From contig CABUCA010000035.1 of the NCBI GenBank assembly GCA_902489965.1, positions 1-21,428 of the forward strand: a DNA stretch of 21,428 nt, written 5' to 3'. The stretch is from an uncultured Collinsella sp. Lineage in GTDB: Bacteria > Actinomycetota > Coriobacteriia > Coriobacteriales > Coriobacteriaceae. Below are positions 15,276-21,428 of this stretch, one piece after another. The notes beneath the pieces are model-generated. The model worked only from the letters and a program-made list of their open reading frames with translations, was not told where the DNA came from and made no database searches. A program made the translations under genes and the position numbers. The stretch's first letter is position 1. Every line of letters starts with the position of its first letter.

Positions 15276-15311
15276 TATTATGCAACCTTGCATAATTCGA
15301 CCTTGCATAAT
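15276..15311. promoter_or_regulatory. Triple TTGCATAAT half-site overlapping a -10-like box
   Basis: ATTATGCAACCTTGCATAAT (15277-15296) is a palindrome with 9-bp arms around CC, and a third TTGCATAAT follows at 15303-15311, 15 bases on from the second. The first arm overlaps TATTAT (15276-15281), a -10-like box. The layout is that of an operator for the ybaB-recR transcription unit. Confidence 0.45.
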
Positions 15312-15473
15312 CTTTGAGTGCGGTTTGTATTGGAGGACATGTATATCGACTGAGGTAACACGTCCGCCCCGCTCTCTCGCCGCGCGCCGTGGTACGATTT
15401 TTGAGTTTGAAAGTCCCGCCGTGCTCCGGCTGCCCTTGCAGCTCGGCGTGCGGCCGCACGTAAAGGAGCCATC

Positions 15474-15794
15474 ATGGCCGGTATGAACATGCAGCAGATG
15501 ATGAAGCAGGCTCGCAAGATGCAGGAGCAGCTTGCCGCCGCGCAGGAGAACCTCAAGTCCCAGACCGTCGACGCCTCTGCCGGCGGCGGCATGGTCAAGG
15601 TGACCGTTAACGGCGAGATGGAGCTCGTCAACCTCACCATCGATCCCGATGCGCTCGATCCCGAGGACGTCGATATGCTGCAGGATATGATCATGGCTGC
15701 CGTCAACGAGGCCGTCCGCGGCGTCAACGAGCTCGCCAACAAGCAGATGGGCGCCATCACCGGCGGCCTCAACATCCCGGGCATGCCGTTCTAA
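15474..15794 (+). CDS. ybaB: YbaB/EbfC family nucleoid-associated protein
   Basis: 106 residues, the normal length. The N-terminal helix MNMQQMMKQARKMQEQL, the central beta region GGGMVKVTVNGEMELVNLTI and the C-terminal helix LQDMIMAAVNEAVRGVNELA are the family signature. It is a dimeric DNA-binding protein of the nucleoid, often in the dnaX-ybaB-recR cluster, as here. AAAGGAG lies 6 bases before the ATG. A 12-bp perfect palindrome GTGCGGCCGCAC (15448-15459) sits directly before that ribosome site. recR follows after 13 bases. Confidence 0.97.
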   Translation: MAGMNMQQMMKQARKMQEQLAAAQENLKSQTVDASAGGGMVKVTVNGEMELVNLTIDPDALDPEDVDMLQDMIMAAVNEAVRGVNELANKQMGAITGGLNIPGMPF

Positions 15795-15807
15795 GACACA
15801 CATATAA

Positions 15808-16404
15808 ATGAGTGCAAATCACAGTCTGCAAAAACTGCTCGATGAACTGGGCCGTCTGCCGGGCATTGGTCCCAAGTCGGCCCAGCGCATCGCCTATTAC
15901 CTGCTCGAGGCCGATGCCGAGGAGGCCCGCCGCCTGGCCGAGGCCATCCTGGAGGTCAAGCAGGAGGTCCACTTTTGCAGCCGCTGCTTTAACTACGCCA
16001 CGGCCGACGAGTGCTCCATCTGCCAGGACCCGATGCGCGATACCACTCGCATTTGCGTTGTGGGCGAGCCGCGCGACGTCCAGGCGATCGAGCGCACGGG
16101 CAGCTACCACGGTCTCTACCACGTATTGGGCGGCGTGATCAGTCCCATGGACAAGATTGGTCCCGAGCAGTTGCACATCCGCGAGCTGCTGGCGCGTCTG
16201 GGCCACGAGGATATCCATGAGGTCATCATTGCCACCAACCCCAATATTGAGGGCGAGACCACGGCGAGCTACCTGGCCCGCACTATCAAGCCGTTGGGCG
16301 TCGAGGTGTCGCGTCTGGCAAGCGGCCTTCCCGTGGGCGGCGACCTGGAGTATGCCGACGAGCTTACGCTTGGCCGCGCCATCGAGGCCCGTCGCGCGAT
16401 TTAG
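15808..16404 (+). CDS. recR: Recombination mediator protein RecR
   Basis: 198 residues, the usual length. It helps load RecA in the RecFOR gap-repair pathway. The N-terminal helix-hairpin-helix is LGRLPGIGPKSAQRIAYYLL, the zinc finger is Cys57, Cys60, Cys69 and Cys72 (CSRC...CSIC), and a Toprim domain (about 80-175) includes EPRDVQAIE and IATNPNIEGETTASYL. The C-terminal Walker-like part is SRLASGLPVGGDLEYADE. No Shine-Dalgarno sequence is seen in the 13 bases after ybaB, so translation probably depends on coupling to ybaB. A terminator follows at 16610. Confidence 0.98.
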   Translation: MSANHSLQKLLDELGRLPGIGPKSAQRIAYYLLEADAEEARRLAEAILEVKQEVHFCSRCFNYATADECSICQDPMRDTTRICVVGEPRDVQAIERTGSYHGLYHVLGGVISPMDKIGPEQLHIRELLARLGHEDIHEVIIATNPNIEGETTASYLARTIKPLGVEVSRLASGLPVGGDLEYADELTLGRAIEARRAI

Positions 16405-16482
16405 GTGGCGAGCCTGCTCCTGCCGTATGTTTTCCTCGCGACGCACGGGGTAGTCATAATTTCCCTGTGCGACTGTAAGTTT

Positions 16483-16565
16483 GTTGTGCAACAAAGATGC
16501 TTTGTATCCGCTTATCGCATGGATGCTTCCACTCGCATCCTTAATTTGCTCATTCGTTGCGCAAC
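16483..16565. promoter_or_regulatory. Pair of GTTGYGCAAC palindromes 73 bp apart
   Basis: GTTGTGCAAC (16483-16492, within TTTGTTGTGCAACAAA) and GTTGCGCAAC (16556-16565) lie in the 245-base gap between recR and the next operon. Their centres are 73 bases apart, close to seven helical turns. They could be paired operators of one regulator. I see nothing else in this gap except the terminator at 16610. Confidence 0.4.
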
Positions 16566-16609
16566 CTTTTGGGTTCGCTGATACACTCAAATATGGATTC
16601 GAATGAATG

Positions 16610-16637
16610 CGCCGCTCCCGAGCGGCGTGTTTTTGTT
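16610..16637 (+). terminator. Intrinsic terminator after recR, abutting the next ribosome site
   Basis: CGCCGCT (16610-16616) pairs with AGCGGCG (16621-16627) around CCCG, followed by TGTTTTTGTT. This is a good intrinsic terminator. The GGAGG of the next gene starts at the following base (16638), so a transcript of the next operon starting upstream would have to pass it. Confidence 0.8.
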
Positions 16638-16649
16638 GGAGGAGAACGC

Positions 16650-17534
16650 ATGCGGCCCGGTGGCACTCAGACAAAGCGCGGCGCCGCGGTGCGCATGCGA
16701 TGCCGACTGGGCTTGGCTCCGCGGGCGTACGCACTGCTATCGTGCTCGCTGGTGCTGGTCATAGCTGGCGTTTCTACCTATGGCATGACCGTGCCGTCCA
16801 TGATGCAGGCGCATGCCGCACGCGAACCGCGCGTGGGGCATGAGGTCAAAAGTGATCTGGGCACCACGACTGGATATGCTTGGGCAAGTGTGGTCGGGCA
16901 TATTGTGTTTGGCACCGACGATGCGGACGGCGCCGAGGTCCCGGACAACGAAGTCACGCTTGCCAATGGCAAAACCATCGTGCTCACCAACACCAAGATC
17001 ATCGATCGGTTGTCCAACAATAGCGTGGCGGCAACGGTGAATAAGGTCGAGCAGCAGAAGGGGCAGGACGCCCAGCAGACAGGCAAGCCCGGTAGCTCGG
17101 ATTCATCGAGTTCGGGCGGCGGCTCTGGGTCGGGTTCCTCTACCGGAGGGTCTGGAAACGGCGGCTCGACGGGCGGCAACACTGACAACGATGCAAACTC
17201 CGGTGGCCTTTCCGCTGCTGAAGAAGAGAGCATTCACAGTTGGCTTGTGACCAAGTACAACATGCTCGACGGCTATGTTTCTCGTGCCAATGACGTGGTC
17301 TCGACCTATAACTCTACGGGAGATCCCAGACCGTGCGACAGCCTGGTCGGGGAGATGTTTGTTATTCGAGCTGAGTTCGGTCGTCAGACATTCTCGCCCC
17401 GGTCAAAGTGGTATCAGCAGTATGCCAATCTGTGGGGCTGTTACACCAACCTATGTCAATGGGTCGGCCATTACGGCGATGATGACGTCGCGCTCGGTAA
17501 CTTCAACAATAACGTGGCGGCGCTTGCCCTATGA
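16650..17534 (+). CDS. Exported or membrane-anchored protein with Ser/Gly-rich linker, unknown function
   Basis: 294 residues from the ATG at 16650, with GGAGGAG 7 bases upstream; the open frame further upstream runs through the terminator and is rejected. A basic N-terminus leads to one hydrophobic helix at about 26-47, followed by AHA (54-56), so it is a signal anchor or a cleaved signal peptide. Residues 57 to about 145 form a small region with ANGKTIVLTNTKIIDRLSNN. Residues about 149-180 are almost pure Ser/Gly with Thr/Asn, a flexible spacer. The C-terminal ~105 residues look helical, with three Cys and several Trp/Tyr. Its stop overlaps the kinase start (ATGA), so it is probably a functional partner of that kinase, for example an extracytoplasmic ligand or sensor. 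The family is not recognised. Confidence 0.8.
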   Translation: MRPGGTQTKRGAAVRMRCRLGLAPRAYALLSCSLVLVIAGVSTYGMTVPSMMQAHAAREPRVGHEVKSDLGTTTGYAWASVVGHIVFGTDDADGAEVPDNEVTLANGKTIVLTNTKIIDRLSNNSVAATVNKVEQQKGQDAQQTGKPGSSDSSSSGGGSGSGSSTGGSGNGGSTGGNTDNDANSGGLSAAEEESIHSWLVTKYNMLDGYVSRANDVVSTYNSTGDPRPCDSLVGEMFVIRAEFGRQTFSPRSKWYQQYANLWGCYTNLCQWVGHYGDDDVALGNFNNNVAALAL

Positions 17535-19375
17535 TGACCGATCTTGCATCCACCACACCACAATCGCTCGGTCGCGATCCCATGGTCGGCCTGCGCCTGG
17601 CGCGTGTCGACGGGTTTGAGCCGGCCATTGCGCTCGGTCAGGACGAACTGCCTGCCTATCTGCGTCGTTTTACGATGCTGTTTGCCGACGATGCCACCAT
17701 GCGCCGTGGCGGTATCGGCCGCGTGACGCGTGCCGTCAACGCCCAAGGCGAGGCCGTGGCACTCAAGCAGCTCATCTTGCCGACGCGCGATGAGTTTGAC
17801 GACGATGCCGCTCACGAGGCGCTGGTCGCCAAGTTCAAGGCGGCGTTTCGCGAGGAATACGAATGCCATCGCGCCCTTTCGGGCCTTAAGGGCTTTCCCC
17901 GCCTCTATGGCTGGGGCGAGGTCGACGGTGTGCCTGCAATTGTCATGGAATGGGTCGAGGGCGAGACGCTTGCCCGCTTGCGTTCGCGACTCGCCGTGGA
18001 CGATGCCGGACGCCTGTCGCCGCTTGTGGCGGCGCGTCTGGGTCGCGACCTGTTCGATCTGCTCTGCCGTATGAGCCTGGTGGGTGAGGGCTTTGTCCAT
18101 CGCGATATCTCGCCCGCTAATATTATGGTGCGCACGGCGCGTCTACCGCTTGACCGGCAGCTTGCCGAGGGCACCTTTGACCTGTGCCTGATCGACTTTG
18201 GCTCGTCGCTGGCGCTTGAGCCTGCGTCGGCCGTGGCCGGTACCGGCGGCAAGGCATCCTTTACCGAGCGCTATGCCACGCTGCGTCGCGCGACGGTTGC
18301 CTATGCCCCGCCCGAGATGCTCACCGACGATATTCCCGATCTGCGCGCTTTGCGTATGTCGCCGGCGATCGACGTCTATGCCGCGGCAAGCACGGTTTAC
18401 GAGCTCATTGCCGGCGTCGCGCCATACGAAGCCGCGCCGAGCACTTCGGGCACCTCGGGTTCGCGCAAAAAGACGCGCGACATCGCGAGCCCCTACCGTC
18501 TCAAGATGGACACGCGGCCCGACTATCCCATTGGTGCCCATGCGCCCGGTTGTGATTTGACTCAGCTGCTTCGTCGTGAGCCCGATGTGGCGCTCGCCGC
18601 GGCCGAGCAGGCCCAGCAGCTAGGGCTTGAGCCGGATTCCGAAGAGCTACGCGATGCGCTGGCGTTTGTCGATGCCCAGCTGTTCGACGTGGTGATGGCC
18701 TGTCTGTCCAGCCATCAAAAAGATCGTCCCGAGCCGGCGGCGGTCGAGGCGGCGCTCTCGGCGTTTTGTGACCACTATGCGCAAAATGTCGGCCGTTCGC
18801 TCCGCGGCGAGCCGCTCACGCCGTGCCCCATGGATGCGTCTGGCCGCGCGGTTCGTCGCGCGCTGATGGTCGGCGCGACGGTCGTCTGTGGCGTGGTTTG
18901 GGCTGTGGTCGTGGTTTCGGCCGCGCTGCTGGCGTCGGGCGCTCGCGTGACGGTGACTTTGGGGTCGCTCGTGTGGTCTGGGTCGCTACCGGGTATTATT
19001 GCCGCACTGGCGTTGGCACTGCCAGGCATAGCCGGCGTTGTCACGGGGGCACTTGCGCGCAATCGGCGCTCGGGGTTCCTGCAGGGTGTGCTTGCGCTTT
19101 CTGCCTGCGAGGTTCCGGTGTTGGTTGTGGCTGCATGTAGCGTATTTTCCCAACGCGCCGTGATGGGCGGCCTTGTTGCCGCTCTGGTTGCAACCTATAC
19201 GCTTACGTGGTTTTTGCTTGCGATGGGCTTTGCCTTTGAACTTCCCGTTTCGGCACCGCGACGCACAAAAGCCCAGATGGCGACTCCGCTTGCCGGTGGA
19301 GCCGCAGCTGCCCGTACTTTTGGCGGACCTGTCGAAGTATCGTCCGATTCTATTTCTACGACCAAGGAGGCCTAG
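17531..19375 (+). CDS. Membrane Ser/Thr protein kinase with HRDISPAN catalytic loop
   Basis: 614 residues; the ATG at 17531 overlaps the previous stop, and the next codon is also ATG. Kinase features: a glycine-loop-like RRGGIGRVT (about 58-66), VALK with Lys79, HRDISPAN (190-197), DFG at 222-224, then AYAPPEML and SPAIDVYAAASTVYELIAG. The HRD aspartate and the metal-binding Asn are present, but the usual Lys of HRDxKxxN is Ser194. The domain has an insertion of about 90 residues before its end (SGTSGSRKKTRD onwards). Four TM segments follow at about 440-465, 475-500, 505-525 and 530-555, then a Ser/Thr/Ala tail. There is no PASTA or other outside domain. It is flanked by an exported protein and an FHA protein in one operon. 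Confidence 0.9.
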   Translation: MMTDLASTTPQSLGRDPMVGLRLARVDGFEPAIALGQDELPAYLRRFTMLFADDATMRRGGIGRVTRAVNAQGEAVALKQLILPTRDEFDDDAAHEALVAKFKAAFREEYECHRALSGLKGFPRLYGWGEVDGVPAIVMEWVEGETLARLRSRLAVDDAGRLSPLVAARLGRDLFDLLCRMSLVGEGFVHRDISPANIMVRTARLPLDRQLAEGTFDLCLIDFGSSLALEPASAVAGTGGKASFTERYATLRRATVAYAPPEMLTDDIPDLRALRMSPAIDVYAAASTVYELIAGVAPYEAAPSTSGTSGSRKKTRDIASPYRLKMDTRPDYPIGAHAPGCDLTQLLRREPDVALAAAEQAQQLGLEPDSEELRDALAFVDAQLFDVVMACLSSHQKDRPEPAAVEAALSAFCDHYAQNVGRSLRGEPLTPCPMDASGRAVRRALMVGATVVCGVVWAVVVVSAALLASGARVTVTLGSLVWSGSLPGIIAALALALPGIAGVVTGALARNRRSGFLQGVLALSACEVPVLVVAACSVFSQRAVMGGLVAALVATYTLTWFLLAMGFAFELPVSAPRRTKAQMATPLAGGAAAARTFGGPVEVSSDSISTTKEA

Positions 19376-19378
19376 GTC

Positions 19379-20317
19379 ATGGCATCTCAAGTTGAGCTCA
19401 CCCCATGCGGGGCCATGTTTGACATCTTTAAGCGCGCGGCGCATCTGAGCCATATCGAGCTGTGCGGCTTGGTGCTTTCGTCCCGTCCGCTCGCCGACGG
19501 CCGCAGCCCGCAGAGCCGAGCCGCCGATCGCTCTTGGGTTTCCCGCTTTATCGTTCGCGCGCCGGTCGGCACGCTTCAGCAGCGCTACTTTGCCGAATAC
19601 GGTACCTCGGCTGCGCGTATTATGTCGCAACTGGCCCTGCGCCAGCGCAATCCCATGGACTCCACGGCTGTGATCAATATGGTGTGCGGTCCTGCAGGTG
19701 AACCGATGGTACGCGCGCTCGAAGAGTGCCACCAGGACACGAATCTCTATCGCAACGCGCTCGATCGCCTGTCCCAGGCGGCGGAACTCATGCCTGCCGA
19801 GCGCGCCGAGGCCGTGCTGGTGCTGTTTGTCGCCGTCGGCTGTTCGGCGGATGTGCGGTCCTCGGTGAACTATGCCATCGACTACGCGCACGCGACCTGT
19901 GGCGGAGGCACCTCCACGCCGCGTTCGCTTGGCATGTCGATGACTGCGGGCGAACGCGAACCCGCCCCGGCGCACCCCTTGGGCTTGCTGCGCGTGCAAA
20001 ACAGTTTTGTCGTGAGCGCCCCGCGCTGGATTCAGCCGAGTGAGCAGGGTGTTGAGATTGGCGCGCTGGCCACTGGTGAGGGCGATATTACCGACGTCGG
20101 CGACGATGTCTCGGCCCGCCATGCTCATATCTGGTGCGATGCTCAAAATATCTGGCACGTCGAGGACTTGTCGTCCACCAACGGAACCGTGGTGGTAAAC
20201 GGGGCCACGCGCGTCTGCATTCAGGTCGAGCCCGGCCGTTCCGCCCAACTCAATCCCGGCGACGAGCTCAAGCTCGGCGAATCCACTACCTACGCCATCC
20301 TCTTCGGTGCTCTCTAG
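19379..20317 (+). CDS. FHA-domain protein with unknown N-terminal helical domain
   Basis: 312 residues from the ATG at 19379; GGAGG lies 8 bases upstream and the kinase stop 3 bases upstream. Residues 1 to about 185 form a probably all-helical region with no family I recognise (DRLSQAAELMPAERAEAVLV is typical). The FHA domain covers about 225-312, with DDVSARHAHIWC and VEDLSSTNGTVVVNG. The position that is normally the pThr-contacting Arg in the IGR motif is Ala229 (IGALATGEG), so phosphothreonine binding may be weak or altered, although the Ser, His and Asn positions are kept. Gene order makes it a likely partner or substrate of the kinase. Confidence 0.9.
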   Translation: MASQVELTPCGAMFDIFKRAAHLSHIELCGLVLSSRPLADGRSPQSRAADRSWVSRFIVRAPVGTLQQRYFAEYGTSAARIMSQLALRQRNPMDSTAVINMVCGPAGEPMVRALEECHQDTNLYRNALDRLSQAAELMPAERAEAVLVLFVAVGCSADVRSSVNYAIDYAHATCGGGTSTPRSLGMSMTAGEREPAPAHPLGLLRVQNSFVVSAPRWIQPSEQGVEIGALATGEGDITDVGDDVSARHAHIWCDAQNIWHVEDLSSTNGTVVVNGATRVCIQVEPGRSAQLNPGDELKLGESTTYAILFGAL

Positions 20318-20349
20318 CCGGCAGATAGGGACGTTTCTTTTCTGCCGGC
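20317..20349. repeat. REP-like hairpin after the FHA gene
   Basis: GCCGGCAGA (20317-20325) pairs with TCTGCCGGC (20341-20349) around a 15-base loop that contains AGGGACGTTTC; CTTGGGGACACTCC follows at 20351-20364. The arms overlap the FHA stop codon. No U-tract follows on either side, so it is not a clean terminator. The GGGACGTT / GGGGACACT wording resembles REP elements spread by REP-associated tyrosine transposases; that is from memory. A second small hairpin, GGGCCA/TGGCCC, lies at 20399-20413. Nothing else is recognised up to about 20514. Confidence 0.55.
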
Positions 20350-20514
20350 ACTTGGGGACACTCCTCGGCGCGCCAGAGCCAGTCGCCCGGGGATGGAGGG
20401 GCCATTTTGGCCCTTGGCGGTCAGTCGGGGCGAAACTAGAAGATCTTTCCGATTCGCGGCTGTTCATGCTTGTAGAGCATCTAAAACAATAGGATGTTAT
20501 TCTGGAATATGCCG

Positions 20515-21345
20515 GGTGCGTGAACTTGCCTGTCTTAGCCTTAATAAGGTATAGGGGAGTTTGGCTCAGGGGTTCCGTCTTGTTCTTCAGCGCAGTATTG
20601 TGGGACAGATTTGCTGAGATTGGCGCCTTACACCGCAGAGCGCACGGAAGGCTCTCGATTTGTGTTCTGGCCCCAGAATACAGGGCCTGATACTTACCAA
20701 CTGTGGCATGGATGTAACATCTGTAGAAATCAACCCTTTTGTTGTCGACCTTTGTAAGAAAAACACTGCCATCAACTCTTTGGATGACGAAACTAGGGTG
20801 CTTGAGGGGAGCCTTTACTCCCCTCTGAGAGATGACTCATGTTTTTCGCTTGTCGTTGTGAATCCTCCGTTACTGCCGATTCCGGATGAGATTCCTTATC
20901 CCTTCGTTTGAGATGGAGGACAATCGGGTCTGGATAAAACACTTCGTATTCTTAAGGGTGGCGATACGCATTTAGAGAAAAACGGTAAATACTGTTAATA
21001 GGGGTGACGACGATGGTGCAGGGGCGACCCGCGATGCTCTCATCAATACGTCGGATACTTGGGAAATCAGGTCTAGATGCATGTATGATGATGCTGTGTG
21101 GCTATTCAATTAATCCGCGTTCCGAATGGGTGCAGGGTATAGCTGCGACATCGTATGCTTTTGACCCGGCGCGATACTCAGATATTTCTGAGGCGGTTGA
21201 CGAAGTTTATACGCACTATGCCGCGCAAGGCGTTTCGGAAGTTTGCACATCTACGTTACGGGCTTAGGTTTCTTCAAGCGAGCAGGCCGGTTGCGTTATT
21301 TCGAGCGATTTTTCTAGTCTAGACGACAAAAGGCAAAGGATTTGA
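20515..21345 (+). pseudogene. Decayed class I SAM-dependent methyltransferase gene
   Basis: Pieces of one methyltransferase can be read in order across all three frames: VRELACLSL (from 20516), IRYRGVWL, QYCGTDLLRLA (near 20607), LTPQSARKALDLCSGPRIQG (from about 20627; SAM-binding motif I), VTSVEINPFVVDLCKKN, VVVNPPLLPIPDEIPYPFV (the NPP catalytic motif), then a TGA at 20909-20911 where the family has Gly (PFVGDGG), then DGGQSGLDKTLRILK. Near 20985 a frame change leads to LLIGVTTMVQGRP and SEWVQGIAATSYAFDP. A TAG at 21265-21267 and a final in-frame stop at 21343-21345 close it. At least three frameshifts and one or two nonsense codons show it is dead. The base composition is AT-richer than the core genes. 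The substrate of the ancestral enzyme is unknown. Confidence 0.75.
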
Positions 21346-21428
21346 TGGGTATAAAACGCGGACGTTTGTGGGCGGATGCTCAAATCTATTGTGGCAATCG
21401 GGAAAGCCCCTTTTGCTCTGATGAACCT
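21345..21428 (+). CDS. Start of an unidentified gene (partial, 3' end outside window)
   Basis: The ATG at 21345 begins an open frame to the window edge: MGIKRGRLWADAQIYCGNRE and 8 more residues. AAAGGA lies 4 bases upstream. The ATG overlaps the last stop of the methyltransferase remnant (TGATG), so the two were probably translationally coupled before the upstream gene decayed. Only 28 residues are visible and I do not recognise the family. Confidence 0.45.
   Translation, partial: MGIKRGRLWADAQIYCGNRESPFCSDEP

Noticed and set aside
15268..15486. 72-residue open frame before ybaB
   Set aside because: It runs through the operator-like repeats and the ybaB ribosome site and has no ribosome site of its own.
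15769..16734. 321-residue open frame on the minus strand
   Set aside because: It is antisense to recR, whose identity is certain, and its translation has no recognisable motif.
18986..20467. 493-residue open frame on the minus strand
   Set aside because: It lies antisense to the second kinase and FHA genes, has no ribosome site or recognisable domain, and is a product of high GC content.
20660..20911. Stand-alone 83-residue gene
   Set aside because: It is the motif I to NPP part of the methyltransferase remnant and starts inside motif I, so it is a fragment.

Overview
The window looks like a chromosomal segment of a high-GC actinobacterium of the class Coriobacteriia, most likely Collinsella or a close relative. 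The case rests on an actinobacterial FhaA/FhaB/PstP phospho-signalling operon, a multi-membrane-span LuxR-type regulator of the sort common in that class, the dnaX-ybaB-recR order, and GC-rich codon use in the core genes. The genus is an inference; no database was searched.

Layout. (1) Positions 1-4925, minus strand: a tightly coupled operon of a membrane Ser/Thr kinase, an FhaA-like protein (DUF3662 plus FHA), an FhaB-like protein (TM plus FHA) and a PP2C phosphatase that runs off the left edge. (2) 4926-5364: a divergent intergenic region with five copies of an alternating 14-bp repeat. (3) 5365-11225, plus strand, visibly AT-richer than its surroundings: a membrane regulator carrying two LuxR-type HTH domains, a small secreted cysteine-containing protein, two ABC-2-type permeases, an ABC ATPase and a membrane-anchored exported protein. 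(4) 11329-16404: a YcxB-like membrane protein (minus), dnaX, a small one-TM protein (minus), ybaB/ebfC and recR. (5) 16650-20317: a second phospho-signalling operon, with an exported Ser/Gly-linker protein, a second membrane Ser/Thr kinase with an altered catalytic loop, and a protein with a novel N-terminal region plus an FHA domain that lacks the canonical arginine. (6) 20318-21428: a REP-like hairpin, a decayed SAM-dependent methyltransferase gene and the first codons of another gene.

How the parts may work together. The left operon supplies a kinase, two phosphothreonine readers and a phosphatase, the set that in Mycobacterium and Streptomyces controls cell-wall synthesis and division; rodA/pbpA would be expected beyond the left edge. 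The right operon repeats the kinase+FHA theme with an exported partner and has no phosphatase of its own, so the PP2C may serve both. The middle module has the build of a self-contained sensor-exporter system (membrane regulator, secreted product, ABC exporter, anchored accessory protein) and is the best candidate here for an undescribed system; it looks acquired. The second kinase/FHA operon is the next best.
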